Source of the DNA: Capitulum mitella
Taxonomy: Eukaryota > Arthropoda > Thecostraca > Pollicipedomorpha > Pollicipedidae
Assembly (NCBI GenBank): GCA_030062745.1
Contig: CP099839.1
Span: 1,493,001-1,557,000 of the forward strand
Length of the DNA stretch: 64,000 nucleotides
Direction of reading: 5' to 3'
The notes under the pieces: generated by a model
Databases searched by the model: none
The model's input: only the letters and a program-made list of their open reading frames with translations
Told to the model about the DNA's origin: nothing
In this document: piece after piece, positions 36,122 to 47,306 of the stretch
Position numbering within the stretch: position 1 is the stretch's first letter
Layout of the letters: each line of letters begins with the position of its first letter
Position numbers and translations under genes: made by a program

Positions 36122-36190
36122 ATACTTCAAGACGAGGAGAAGTATGTAGTTCCCCACTCCCCCGAATGGTGGGGTTCTGGACAAACTCCT
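36122..36190 (+). repeat. Direct repeat right of the piggyBac remnant
   Basis: ATACTTCAAGACGAGGAGAA..TATGTAGTTCC matches 34593-34660. It could be a terminal segment of the element, or evidence of two nested copies. Confidence 0.5.
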
Positions 36191-37012
36191 GCATAACTGT
36201 AATTAAAGAATTTCCCAACCATGGTAGCTGAGTTGAGCTGGTGTTCTTCATGTTGGTGAATGGTGTTAAGGTTGGTCTCAACAAAGCTGAGAGAAGTCAT
36301 TATAAATAGAGCCTTGGAGCAGTTGGAGAACGCCTAGAGTAGAAGCCAAAGGAGCATCAGCATCGGCCAAAGCGGATATCATCGGCCACTATGTCATCTC
36401 GCTGGAAACTCAGGTGTGCTGTGCCCTCATAACCAGCAAGTCACGACCAATCACTGGTTGTTGCAGGTGCAATGAGGCGCTGTGTGACAAGTATTTCCTA
36501 GCATAACATACAAAGTAGAAGATGTGACGTGCCACAGCACACATGACGTGCGACGTGCTACAGCACATGTGGCGTGTGACTTACTACAGTGTTACAAATC
36601 CCGTTTAAAATGCAGATGCACAATGAAAGAGTCCATTTCCGTGTACCGTAAGTGTCGATCGTCTATGTACAGACGGTTTACACCGGTTGGAAAAAACCTG
36701 ATTTTATGTTCGTATGATGCAGCCCAATAACAGACAAGCACGTGTTTTTTTAATTGTGTTCGATAGCACATGCATTTGAGTTTTAGCTGATGTGCACCAC
36801 ATTCACTTGGCACCAAGGTACTGCTGAGCGCGGAGCAAAAGGCAAGGCTTCTCAATCTGTATCGGTCAACGATCCATCGTCGCAGCGCACGGGTAGTTCA
36901 GACTTCACTTCGAAACTCGGTACCTGCATTGTGAAAAAACGATTTTGCTCATGCAGGAGAAGTTTCTGGGAGACTGGTCTGTACCGAACCAAACTAAAGG
37001 AAGAGGTGGGAG

Positions 37013-37178
37013 GATAAGGTCAAAAAGGACATCAGTAGGCATCGCAAAAGTGAAGTCTGTCATCACTTCTTAGTGATCCCATCAAAATCCCTCAAAACCC
37101 GTCCGAAAGATCGTTCAGGAAGTCGGCACTAGTCACACTACCGTACGGCAGATACCGAAGATTGTCGGGATTTAATGA
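37013..37178 (+). mobile_element. Tc1/mariner-like DNA-binding domain fragment
   Basis: The frame at 37101-37175 reads VRKIVQEVGTSHTTVRQIPK, the typical second helix-turn-helix of Tc1/mariner transposases (pattern IxxxVGxSxxTVxxI). Just upstream, in another frame, KVKKDISRHRKS and a D-P-x-K-S/I-x-like segment fit the preceding helices. Only this fragment is visible; the catalytic DDE/D part was not found. Confidence 0.4.
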
Positions 37179-38020
37179 ACGTAATTTTGCTTAATTCAAA
37201 GAATTAAAACCATTTTATTTTAGATGACCTTTTCTCAGCATTAACCGGCTAATCTCTGCTTGTCATGGTCCATCTTATCGCAGTCATCAGCATTGTCGTC
37301 AGTTATGAGTTGAGTGGATTTAGGCTGATAATTTGGATCAGCTGAAAATCCAACTATGGTGAGGCTATTACAAGATCGCAATAAATAGAGATTAAAGCCC
37401 TTGTTCAACTGGAGTAGGACAAAAACGCTATCCGAACCGAGTTTTTTTTGTATGAGCTTACCAAACGCGCTCAACTTTCACAATGTTTGGTACTCATTAC
37501 GGCACAAGGCATGCGTCCAATGTCAGACATTCCTTTTACGGCTAGCAGGACTATGTCATGAGCAAGTCATTCAAATGGCGTCCACAACGCACCAGGTTTG
37601 TGTTTCCCATGTTTGCTGGGTCATTGCACACTTAACAATGTCGAATAAACCGAATGTAAAGTCATAATATAGATAATCATTTTATCCTCTGTAGGCACCC
37701 CAAATATTCGGTGCAGTGCGACATCCTGCCGTGATGCCTCAGCAAAGCTTCATTTAATTTATTTCATTTTAATTCATTTAATTCATTTAATCCTGACTGT
37801 TACTAAGTAGCTGAAAATTACGCAAGACGCCACAGTCTTCATAATGAAATATGTCTCCACATTTGGTCGGTAAAAGATGTGGTCGTTATACTGTGACGAA
37901 GGCAAAGTTCCAAATGTTTTGGTATTTACACATCCACAGATGCTTATTTTCCGGTTAGCTGTGTTTGTGCGAAAGATCACACTCAGTCACTCAAAAGAGC
38001 ATTCAGTCATAGCAAAGAGC
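37178..38020. other. AT-rich intergenic DNA with (ATTTAATTC)n run
   Basis: Includes a simple AT repeat, (T)TTCATTTAA-like, at about 37748-37793. No gene is recognised. Confidence 0.5.
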
Positions 38021-38042
38021 AGCGTGTCACAGGTGACACGCT
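38021..38042. repeat. 10-bp-arm perfect inverted repeat
   Basis: AGCGTGTCAC, spacer AG, GTGACACGCT. It lies just left of a dispersed repeat copy and may be part of that element. Confidence 0.6.
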
Positions 38043-38067
38043 CGCTACTTTTTGCGAAACAGGTGTG

Positions 38068-38155
38068 CCATCGTCGGTCGTCGGTGATGGCATCTCACTG
38101 CTGCAATCACAAACAAATCGAGACACATTTGGGCCTTTTTAGCAGCCGCACAACC
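38068..38155 (-). repeat. Dispersed repeat copy A
   Basis: This segment and 43860-43947 are related in opposite orientation. Shared blocks are GGTGATGGCATCTC, GC(C/A)AT(T/C)ACAAACAA and a run ending in AGCAGCCGC / AACAGCCGC. In the coding-like direction both give LDLFV(I/M)AA..RCHH.RPT, which hints at a fragment of a repeated ORF or just a repeat. Family unknown. Confidence 0.6.
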
Positions 38156-38159
38156 GAAA

Positions 38160-41100
38160 AATGGCGTGATTTCTAGCAAACACTGCTGTGGTATAGGTAC
38201 GTATGTCACAAGAGAGCCTACCATTCGACAAGAAGGAGCTAGCTTGTCGTCTCCGACAGACATTGTTCGTTGACGTCTTCCCCACAAACTTGCTAAAAGA
38301 CAAAGTGAAAACAAATGTGAATGTATGAATACCAAAGCACTTCGAACGTTGCAGTTACCGTCGTGCAACGATCGCATGGCATTTTTTACCGACTGAGGTG
38401 GAGACAAAAGGCACTGTGAAGATTTCAAAGTCTTAACCCGGCACCGCCTGGCAGCTTTCAAATAGGGTATCCCCTCTCGGTTTGTCGTGAATAACTTCCG
38501 CACCGTTAGAGCCAGCCCAACCAAACTTTCAACAACAAAAGTGCCTGCTTATCAATCAGTTCTACATATTCCGACATCAAAGCCATTTCCACGCTAGGCC
38601 AGATCATGGAGATATGACGTCATATGTGGGACCTTGCCTGCATGTTTTTGCCTTTTCGGACGGTGGCGCGAACATTCTTCGTTTTCGTTTTTTCTGATAA
38701 TATTTGCGAATATAATGCATGGATTATTTGGATTTACGTAGGACACAGCCCCCAAAAGAATATACAACCGTGACACGTCATCAATAGAGGTATGCGTCTC
38801 GGACTTCGTTTCCGTTTGAAATTCACACAAAACATTGCTGGCTTCACTATGTCACCTATGGCATGGTGAATTGCATGGAAGAATGATGATGGAAAAAAAT
38901 GTAAAAGAGATGAAAGAAAAACGAAGAAAGATGATGAAAGAATCTAAAAAATGAACATATGGCATTTTACGAGTACATTTCCTCCATGACTCCCCATATA
39001 TATGGCTATGATGCATGATGCATCAAGGTGCGTAAAAAAATAATTAATTCTCATAAAACATGAAATATCATGTAAAATGACAAAAGTGTTTTTCCATACT
39101 AACCTGGCAGACCAAGGCGAGAGAATTACATGTCTGACTGTTCTCTTAGCAAAGCACTATATATGGCTCGACCGATGCATGAAACGAACGTTATCTGGGA
39201 TAGAATTCAACCAATGTATTCACATGTATTACAACAATGAACTGAATATCGCGCGTCCATTGACAAAATGGAACAAGTTAATGACTTGTGGAAACCGCTT
39301 TACAAAGGACTGCGTCAGGAACGTGTCTCATTATGGATTTTTTTTTATCGCGCCGCTGTGTACCCCGGACTGTGTTGAAAGGTACCGATTGGCTGATGTC
39401 GCGATCGGTGGCACGTCGTTTTGTACAAATGTTGCCTGGGGTGACCGGCTGGACAGTTGCGATTTGTTTCCTTGATGACGTCTTGTCACCCAGTGATGTG
39501 CAAGCTCGAATGTCCAATGTTCGTGGGAGCATCCCGAAACGCTTTGTAGACTCGTCAGTCGTTGCTCCGAAAGTACGTGGGATGGCCGTGAAAAGGAATG
39601 CATGGCAATACGCAAAGAAGTTACAGAAGGTTCCAAAAAAAATATCACCTAAACGATGTAAAAATTAGCAAAGGTCAGTGCTCTTATAAAAGATATTATC
39701 GTGTTGTTCCAAACTATGATAAGTTTTGTTCCAAGCAGTCTGTGTAACGACCTCAGACGATCTGTATATGATATTTCATACATGAAAGACATCCTGTGAC
39801 AGTGCAGGTTTGGTTCACACAGTCAGACTGAGACTCAGTTCTCTGTGTATGACGAATCTTATAACTAGAACATCAGATTGCTGGTGCTAATATTGTCGAG
39901 TTTTAGGACAAACGAACTTTACAATATTGCCAGTAGAACTGCTCAATTTGAACTGACAACTCTCTGCTACAAAGCTTTGCATGAAGTGAAAAATACGGTG
40001 AAGCAATGCCTGAAATTCTCTAAATTATTGGGACCTTTCGTGATTTGAGTTTCGCCTTATTTAAAACAGCCAGGCCTGCTCCGATATCCTCAGGTAGGTG
40101 ACAAAATCCGAATTCTAAAGAAGTCACTCTCATTGCAACGCGTTGCATGCATGCACTCTTACGGCGTTACTCGCAATGTTTACGCGCAAACATGCTGACC
40201 CCTGGTATTGCAGTCTCCCTTAGCCGCGTATTGTCGGCCGCTGCAGCTAACACCAGGCGGCAGGCGGCTGGTGGACGAAAACGACAATGTACCGGGAAAT
40301 AACGCTTATGAATGCTTTTTAAAATTAGTCCGCATGGGATTGGAGTATTATGAGGTGTAGATTTCACCTGTACAATCTTCCGTTGGATCCGCCTAAGGGA
40401 TTAGCAGTTGCTGGAACAAGAACAATCGAAACTCCACCAATGTCAATGCTCATTGGTGGCGATGACATAAAATACAAACAACAAAATCGCATACCCTTTG
40501 TATCACGATGAAAAGTGACATCTTCCCAGTTTGGTATTTTGGAAGTCCGCAGCATTCAGGCGTGAATCATTACCAACAAGGAAGGGGGTAAAATTAATGA
40601 GTAGCGTCGTTCCGGTGACAGTCCAGGTTATCATCATCCTGGAATAATGGATGTTAACTCCAGCATTTGGGATCAGTCACCATGACTGTTAGGGTCGTCG
40701 TTCGTGATCCTGAAGTTAGCTGGGTGCGTTGTCTGCAGTAACGTGATGTTACAACACCGCAAATGCTCTTGGTTTTCACAGTTCCCGCCAATGGCGCAGT
40801 GACCACCGAACTCGGTACTGTTCGTGACGCTGTAGCTGCTAATCCGTTTGGAGTATTTATCTGAAAAGTGTACAGTTCAGATCTACGGCCCAGACTACCA
40901 CAAAACTGTACGAACTGATTTCATCAAGCGTCCGAAAGTACTATACTCCGATGCATGATCGTTTTCACGCGCCCGCCGCCCGCCGTCTGGTGTTAGCTGC
41001 GGCGGCCGATGCCGCGTGGCTTATGGAGACTGCAACGCCGAGCGTCGGTTTTTGCGCTTGAAGATGGCAAGCGTGCATGCTCAAAATTATTTTATATAAT

Positions 41101-41195
41101 CTTCTCACTTCTTCATTCTGGAAGAGGACGGACGTCGCCAAGCCAATATGGGTGGACCATGTCAATTAAGAAATTTAGACTCCGTTTCGAATCAC
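38160..41195. other. Intergenic DNA, nothing recognised
   Basis: Mixed AT-rich DNA, with a purine-rich run at about 38880-38950 and short ORFs (at most 159 aa) showing no recognised domain. Confidence 0.45.
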
Positions 41196-41200
41196 CGAAC

Positions 41201-41207
41201 TATATAT

Positions 41208-41255
<48 letters not shown>

Positions 41256-41260
41256 ATATA
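41201..41260 (+). repeat. (TA)n(TG)n microsatellite
   Basis: TATATACACATATATAT.. continuing into GTGTGTGTGTGTGTATATA. It could extrude as a hairpin. Translations of this stretch are spurious. Confidence 0.95.
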
Positions 41261-41521
41261 AATCACACAAATCACTAAAATCCAAAACTGACGGGACAAA
41301 ATGGCCCGAATCCGATGAGAAAACCATAGTCTGGGTGGGTGAGGTCAATCCTGTCTGTACGCGCATTTCCAATCAAAAACACAAAGTTTCGTCCCTGGCT
41401 GCTGTTAGACAAAAACATCCTTTCCAGACTCTCAGGGGTTTTTCGAATTATAGCCTTGCATGTAATGGTACTTTCCTAGCACTCTGTTAATTGTTCAATA
41501 TTTAGCCAACCCAACTTTGCT

Positions 41522-43344
41522 TCAGCTTCTGAAACGTGATCCTGTTTCCTCAGGCCAAAAATAACTCGAGCCGCTAAATTGAAAATCCATTCTAACCGTT
41601 TTCTTCCGGAACTGTCCGATGAAAGCTGTGACAGTATGACAATAGGTAATGTAGGACAATGCTAGTGATACTAAGACGTATCTCATGACGGCATCGGGCA
41701 GAAGACGGCGATGGTGGACCAAAGCTACGAGAAGCCTATTGCACTTCTCTTCCACGTTTTCAATATACTCTGCCTAAGACACATGGAAATCAAGGATCAC
41801 TCCCAGACCCTTAACGTTCTGAGTAGCAGTCACCATATTCCATTCGCATTCAGTCTGGTTGACGGTACCTGTATGCGATATCTTCCATCAGTGACGATCA
41901 GCTGGGTCTTCAGCGCTCATTTTCGGGCCATTTGAGCTGAATCATGTTTTGAGGGTCTTGAATTCCTTCTCCATGTTTGCGGTTAGGCTGTTCTATATCA
42001 GCTGGGCTGCCAGTAATGAGTGATTGGTAGTCATCAGCATACCGAACGGCTTGTGTTGTCTTTGCGTAGTTGGCTAGATCGTTAGTGTACGTGGAAAACA
42101 AAAGCGGACCGAAGGCAGTAACCCTGAAAAAAACTTAACCCACAAACTGAGGTGCTGTGGTCGTTTTCTGAGCGCGCATGACTCGCATGTGGTCCTTCAA
42201 GTAGTTTCTTATCCATGGAGATGACACAGCGTAGCATTCCAGACGGTTCACCAGTCTGATGTGGTTTACACAGTCGAAGGCCTTGGAGAGGTCAAACAGG
42301 CACAGCAGTGACATCTTACCAGGATCCATTGCATTGTACATCACGTCAGAGATGCCCAGCAGAGCAATCTCCGTCAAACAATGACGTCGGAAGCCATGTT
42401 GTGCCGACTACAGAATTGGTTGACTAAAATATGTCATCAGCTGTCATCAGCGTCGTCACCACAGCCACCATCTTCTCCGCGACTTTTGCCAGGACTGGTA
42501 GCAGTGATGTTGGCCTGAAGTTTGATGGCACGCTGGGATCGCCTGGCTTAAGTACTGGCTTCACGTTCGTCATCTTCGACTGCGACGGTACGAAACTGGG
42601 AGTACAGCTGGAATTTATGATATGAAGGAATACGGACATGAGCACTGGCAGGCTGGTGTGAGCTTGGGGAAATCAAGCGTCATATCATCGTTTCCTGCAC
42701 ACGAACACTTCTTCATTGAGAACACTGCTTGCCAAATTTCATCCGGAAATACTGGTCAGAGGCTGAATGAATGGGGACACATTTATGCTATTCTGCATCC
42801 GAGCTGTCAGTCTTTATTTGCATTTTGTTTCAGAATCTGTGTCTGAGGTTTGTCTGCACGTTTGCAAAATGGACAATAGCCTCCGTCAGGTCTCCGGGGA
42901 GTTCTGTACTGTTTTTTTTTCTTGCTGCCAATTGTGTTGCTCATGACGCGACGCATATTAGATTGGCCTGCTTTCTCCAGTCTCCTTTGCGCACCTTGCC
43001 GGCTGTCACTTCGGACTGCAGCCCACACTCGGCAGTTCAGCTCTTTGTATCGTTGATAGGACCGTGGGTTGACACAGTCCTCAGTCATGAGTCCTTTTGT
43101 TTACTCCGTAACCGGTGGGGCGTATGGGTTCCGTATTTTGATCTTGCCGTCCGGGTGCGTAGTTGTCCAGCAGAGGGGTAAATACATAAAAAACTCGCTT
43201 CATTGATGCTCGGTGATTTCCCGATTGGAATATCTTCGTATTTGTCCGTTCAGCTCCTGCTAAGTCCTGCTGAAACGTCTCTTTGTCCATTTGATGATAG
43301 GATCGGTTCCATCTGACCTCTGGCTTAGACCTGCGGTGTTGCAT
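41522..43344 (-). mobile_element. 5'-truncated, decayed LINE (CR1/jockey-like)
   Basis: Read on the minus strand, domains appear in the normal order but in different frames. 43344-43081 is the linker ahead of the RT, with FTPLLDNYAPGRQ as in CR1/jockey-type ORF2. 42645-42424 is the RT fingers, with VKPVLKPGDPSVPSNFRPTS. 42377-42135 is the palm, with LLCLFDLSKAFDCVNH carrying the first catalytic Asp. 42101-41910 holds RYADDYQSL, the YADD active site. 41755-41522 is a thumb-like segment, LLPDAVMRYVLVSLALSYITYC. Stops and frameshifts separate the parts, so it is dead. No endonuclease domain was seen upstream, which indicates 5' truncation. Confidence 0.85.
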
Positions 43345-43859
43345 TGAGACTGACTACAGGACTAACTCATGACTGCTGCAATGACTTGGTACTACAAAAA
43401 TGTTTTTTTTTACGAAATCTGGTTGGTTTTTGCCGTAATGACCAAAAACACTCGCCCTTCAGAAAGCACTCTTATGTCCTACGTCAGCTGAACACGGGTT
43501 TTCAGGTCTGCTTCTGTAGGCTGGTGCTATCTTCCGTTAGCTTTACCAAAGATGGGTAAGTTTTTACTCCGTCCAAATTATCAGTCTAAACTCACGCAAC
43601 GTATGACCGAATGCTGATGAGTACCACAAGATGGATCATGAAGACCCAGCACAGACTGGCCAGTCAGTGCCGATAATAAAAAAACAGTTTTGGTTATTTG
43701 AACTGAACAAAATTATGCCCACTGAATCCGATTACAATTTATTCGGCTCTTAGTTCCTGAAATATACACCGTTTAGATATAGACGATCGGCATTTATGGT
43801 AAACAGAAATCGGTACGCTGATATCACAGCATTGCTTGTTATCTATCAGCCTGTTATCC

Positions 43860-43947
43860 GTTCATGCGGCTGTTGAAAAAAGTCCAAGGGCGTCTGGACT
43901 TGTTTGTAATGGCAGCTGGGAGATGCCATCACTGGCGACCAACTCTG
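43860..43947 (+). repeat. Dispersed repeat copy B
   Basis: Opposite-orientation partner of 38068-38155. The short ORF 43864-44076 begins in it. The coding-like similarity LDLFVMAAGRCHHWRPT is shared with copy A. The copies flank the LINE region but at unequal distances, so they are probably independent insertions. Confidence 0.6.
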
Positions 43948-43949
43948 AC

Positions 43950-44560
43950 ACGACTGTTGACCAGTGACAGTCTTCCGGCAGCGACTACACGAGCCGGTGA
44001 TGCAAGTAATACCCCTATTCAGTACTGGCGCAATCGGCTCAAATGCTGTCAAATTTGTCCGAAGGGTCAAGAATAGTTTGCGCAGGTAATCATTGATCGT
44101 GCAGTGAGCGCAAGGAATGACTGACTGTGGAAGTTTCGTTACTCAGACAATTATGCCATTGCCTGCCTGTAAGGACTAGAGAACGGATGTATTCCGGAGA
44201 GGTTTGTCAAACGTAAATCTTTAAAGAGTGAAAAGCACCAGAATACAAGTTCTCATTGAACATTGGATTTGCCCTTTCTCCCTTTTTCCTTGCTTGCTTT
44301 GATTTTCGTCAGCCTACGTATAGTCGTCACGTGCTCTCCGTTCTTTAAATATCGCCGTTGAAATCCTAGTCACTGACATACTGCGTTTTCATTTCCTGGA
44401 AACAAACCTGGCAAATTTAGAGGCTAATGGTCCTGGTCATTGAGAACGTCAGTGAACATCATGGGAACGTCACTGAGAACATGAATGAAGCCAACACGCC
44501 ATATGACATGTTGACGTCTTCTTCAGTAATGCGTCCAGCAGGAGGTAAACTGCGTACACA
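43950..44560. other. Intergenic DNA, nothing recognised
   Basis: AT-leaning DNA with no supported feature. Confidence 0.5.
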
Positions 44561-44935
44561 CACCAGCGGCGGCCGGCACGTCCCTGCGTCGGAGGTGGTC
44601 CCGCAGTCCATCAGCCAGCCAGCCAGCCACCCCTCCCCCATCCAGTCGTCTGGGAACAAGGCGCGCGGACAAAGCCGGGCCGCCGCGCCGCCGCCGGGCG
44701 CCGGTTCGCGCCGTAATTACCGATATGCCGGCGCGGGGGTGGAGCTGCGGTCGGCGCCGGGGGAGCGGGAACGTTGTTTTGATCGGGTCCGACGCAACCC
44801 TCCGACGGAGAGCTGCGTACTGCGTGGGCTGGCTCGGGCTGCGGCCACCAGCCTGGGAATGTGCATGAGAGGGAGACGGCAGCCCCGGCCATGGACAGAA
44901 GTCCTGCTGTGCGGGTCTCGGCACTGAAAGGTCGA
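44560..44935. other. CpG-rich island upstream of the five-exon gene
   Basis: GC-rich with several overlapping ORFs on both strands and no domain. (CCAG)n-like CAGCCAGCCAGCCA occurs at about 44611. It lies 1.5 kb before the start of the gene at 46450 and may be a separate promoter or an upstream regulatory island. Confidence 0.4.
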
Positions 44936-45000
44936 GTCCGGTGCGCGCCAGATGCGCCAGATGTCAGGCCGTCCTTCAGTTACGCGGAGAGGGCACGTGC

Positions 45001-45033
45001 TCGATGACGCAACATGACGTGTTGCGTCATCGA
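45001..45033. promoter_or_regulatory. 13-bp-arm inverted repeat carrying TGACGCAA sites
   Basis: TCGATGACGCAAC, a 7-nt spacer ATGACGT, then GTTGCGTCATCGA: the arms are perfectly complementary. Each arm contains TGACGCAA, a composite CREB/ATF-C/EBP type site, and the spacer adds TGACGT. This can be read as a clustered bZIP-binding element or as a hairpin. Confidence 0.55.
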
Positions 45034-45439
45034 AGTCATGAGTCGCTGGAAGGTTCGGCTCATGGCCGTGTGCGTGTTCTGCGTGGAAACTTTACTTTCG
45101 ATTCTCGGCAGGCGTACTGGATCTCGGAGTTGGATTTTAGAGCTGTTTTGCCCTTGTTGTTGCGTGTATTTCTCTTTTCAGCTTTGGATTCAGATCACGT
45201 CACGACATGATCATTTTCATTCTACTCCGTGACGGGACACAGCTCATGCGTGCCAACTTCTGACATTTCCTTTACTCTTTCCGACCAGAAGATGTCTCAT
45301 CCAGCCTGTTCCCGGCGAGTCCATACCGAGCATTGGTCTATCTAACGATTTTTACCGATATTTGCCGGCGTTAAACCGTCATGGTCACTGCGTCATCTCA
45401 CGCATGTCGTCGAGAACGACGGTTTCGGCATCAGGCACT

Positions 45440-45560
45440 TTTGGCAAACCCTTCAAACGGAGACCTCAAACGTCTCAACCAGAAACGCTGCCAGAGCGAG
45501 TCAAAAAGGTCGACTCACCCCCTTGAAGTTAGAAGATTCCAAAAATTGGTTATTTCCTTA
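45440..45560 (+). repeat. Diverged copy of the repeat at the window's right end
   Basis: GTCGACTCACCCCCTTG...AGATTCCAAAAATTGG parallels GTCAACTCACACCTCTG...AGGTTTCCAAAATTGG at about 63860-63905. This is a dispersed repeat of unknown type. Confidence 0.45.
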
Positions 45561-46022
45561 GCTTATGTGTTTAAAACGAAACTTTTAAAATGAAAAAGTG
45601 ACGTACATCTATTTTCAAAACCTCCAGATGTGCTAACTGACGGGGCCCATTTGCACGCGCTGATAATGAAATTACGTGATTAGCATCGAACCTTTTTATT
45701 TTAGCCTTGACCCTCCCCCCATTACGAAAATCCTGGCTACGGTACTGGTCTCAACCTTTCATTCATTCTGTTACGTGAAGAAAAACAGATACACGCATTC
45801 GATGGCAGCCATAGTGCATCATCCTGCCACCCATGGGCTGAAGTGTCGTTTCGTTGACGTCTGACGTCTCCGGCGAGCGATCCAAGACAAGGCTAATTTC
45901 TGTTGGCGCGCAGTCAGCAGTGGGAATGGTCTCGTAAAGCCTACGCAACGACAGACACAGGACGAGGGCAGGCCAAACCGGCGAGCAGCACCGCAGGCGT
46001 AAATGCTCGGCCCAAACGGCTG

Positions 46023-46449
46023 ACAGGTCACGTGACCTGTCCGGCCGGGCCGGCCGCGAAACCTTGGCCGTTGTGTGACGGTCACGTTGCGCAAGGTGAA
46101 CGGAGGGCGGAGGCCGACGCTGCGCCGGACGGACGGCCTCGTTACGCACAGTGTGACGTCACACCGCAGACCTGCCCCACTCCCGGGGCCGGAGCCGCCC
46201 GCCCGCGCCGCGCATGCGCCGTGGACGCTGGTAGCGGGCGCGCAGCTGCGTAGCGGGCACGCACCCGGAAAGCATGTGCGTACGGCGGAGAGGGGAGGGG
46301 TCGCTGGCGGACCAATGAGCGTGCGCCGGTCGTTCCCCCGCGGACGACTCATGAAAATAGCCGCTTGGCGCCAAACCCCGCTTTCGCGCGGTCGGCGCCG
46401 TGATATCGCGTGTGTCCTTCGTGCGGCTGCGCACGCGGAGCAGGTCGCC
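46023..46449 (+). promoter_or_regulatory. CpG-island promoter of the five-exon gene
   Basis: Dense set of recognisable motifs within 430 bp. 46023-46040 is ACAGGTCACGTGACCTGT, a perfect 18-bp palindrome with a GTCACGTGAC E-box (USF/TFE3/MITF type) and also AGGTCA half-sites in inverted orientation. 46151-46164 is GTGTGACGTCACAC, a palindromic full CRE. 46209-46220 is CGCGCATGCGCC, close to an NRF1 site. Around 46310 is ACCAATGAG, a CCAAT box. 46365-46375 is TTGGCGCCAAA and near 46381 is CTTTCGCGCG, both E2F-like. There is no TATA box. This fits a broadly expressed or cell-cycle-linked gene. The motif reading is by eye. Confidence 0.55.
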
Positions 46450-46566
46450 ATGGCGAGGCGAGGCCGGCCTGCGGCCACCACTGAGTTCATGGTCTGCGGC
46501 AAGCAGGTGGTGATCGTGCGCGGCGAGGCGGCCGCGGCCCGCACCCCGAGTCGGCGCTGGAGCACG
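46450..46566 (+). CDS. Unknown five-exon gene, exon 1 (39 codons)
   Basis: The start ATG follows a CpG-island promoter, and the exon ends AGCACG|GTGAGT, a strong donor, in phase 0. It encodes MARRGRPAATTEF..., where RRGRP looks like an AT-hook core, then VCGKQVVIVRG. The gene as a whole (exons at 46450-46566, 49934-50044, 51534-51622, 51957-52097 and 52531-54002) reads through four introns with matching phases (0, 0, 2, 2). It would give a protein of about 640 aa with a structured-looking N-terminal third, an acidic middle and a low-complexity basic C-terminus. I do not recognise the family. Additional exons in the 3.4-kb intron 1 or the 1.5-kb intron 2 cannot be excluded. Confidence 0.6.
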
Positions 46567-47306
46567 GTGAGTGTCGCCGGAGGGGATCGATGGCGCTGCA
46601 GGCGTCCCTGCCGCGCCGCTGGCCGACGGGACCGACATGCCCTCCGGGACCGCATCCGGCCGGCCGGCCGGGCCCCACCCTGAGGCGACGTGTGGTTCGG
46701 CGCCGTCTGATGAAGTGTCAGTTGTCAGACCGATCGTCAAGAACGGACATGTTGCGGACCTTCAAGGGCGGTGGGACTTCTGTGGAGATGGAGCAAACGC
46801 CATTTTTTGTATCGTTTCTTCTCATACAACGTCAAAGGGTTAATGTTAAATGTTTCCCAAAGTTGGGGGGGGGCAGTTTCTCCCCTTCCCCCAGTCCCAA
46901 CGCCCCTGCTGACCTTTATCACAACATACGGATTACGGTACTACCTACGCATGCTGTCAACGTGTTCAGGCTGCATTCGTTCATGATTAATGAGGTTTGG
47001 TTTCAGACGCGTCGGTTCCATACGTTTCGGTCGGTTTCGTTCCGTACGAACACGTCGCGAGAAGAGCTGAAACTGTTCTTTTTAATACTCGGACCCGAAC
47101 TGACCGCGACTGCTTCACGCTCGTCGTCTGTTGGCCCGCACATGTTCATCACTGGTCAGTAGAGCTCTCGATATCAGCAGGGCGAAATAAGTCCGTGCAG
47201 AAAATAATGTGCAGTGCGTTTTTGCATGCCTGGTCATCACGAGTTTTTCCAACAACGGCGATGGCGGGTGCGTAATTGATTGAGGTTGCCGCAAACAGAT
47301 ACTTGG

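Noticed and set aside
45819..46655. 278-aa minus-strand ORF across the promoter of the five-exon gene
   Set aside because: Runs through a motif-rich promoter and exon 1 on the other strand. R/A/P-rich, no domain; a composition artefact.
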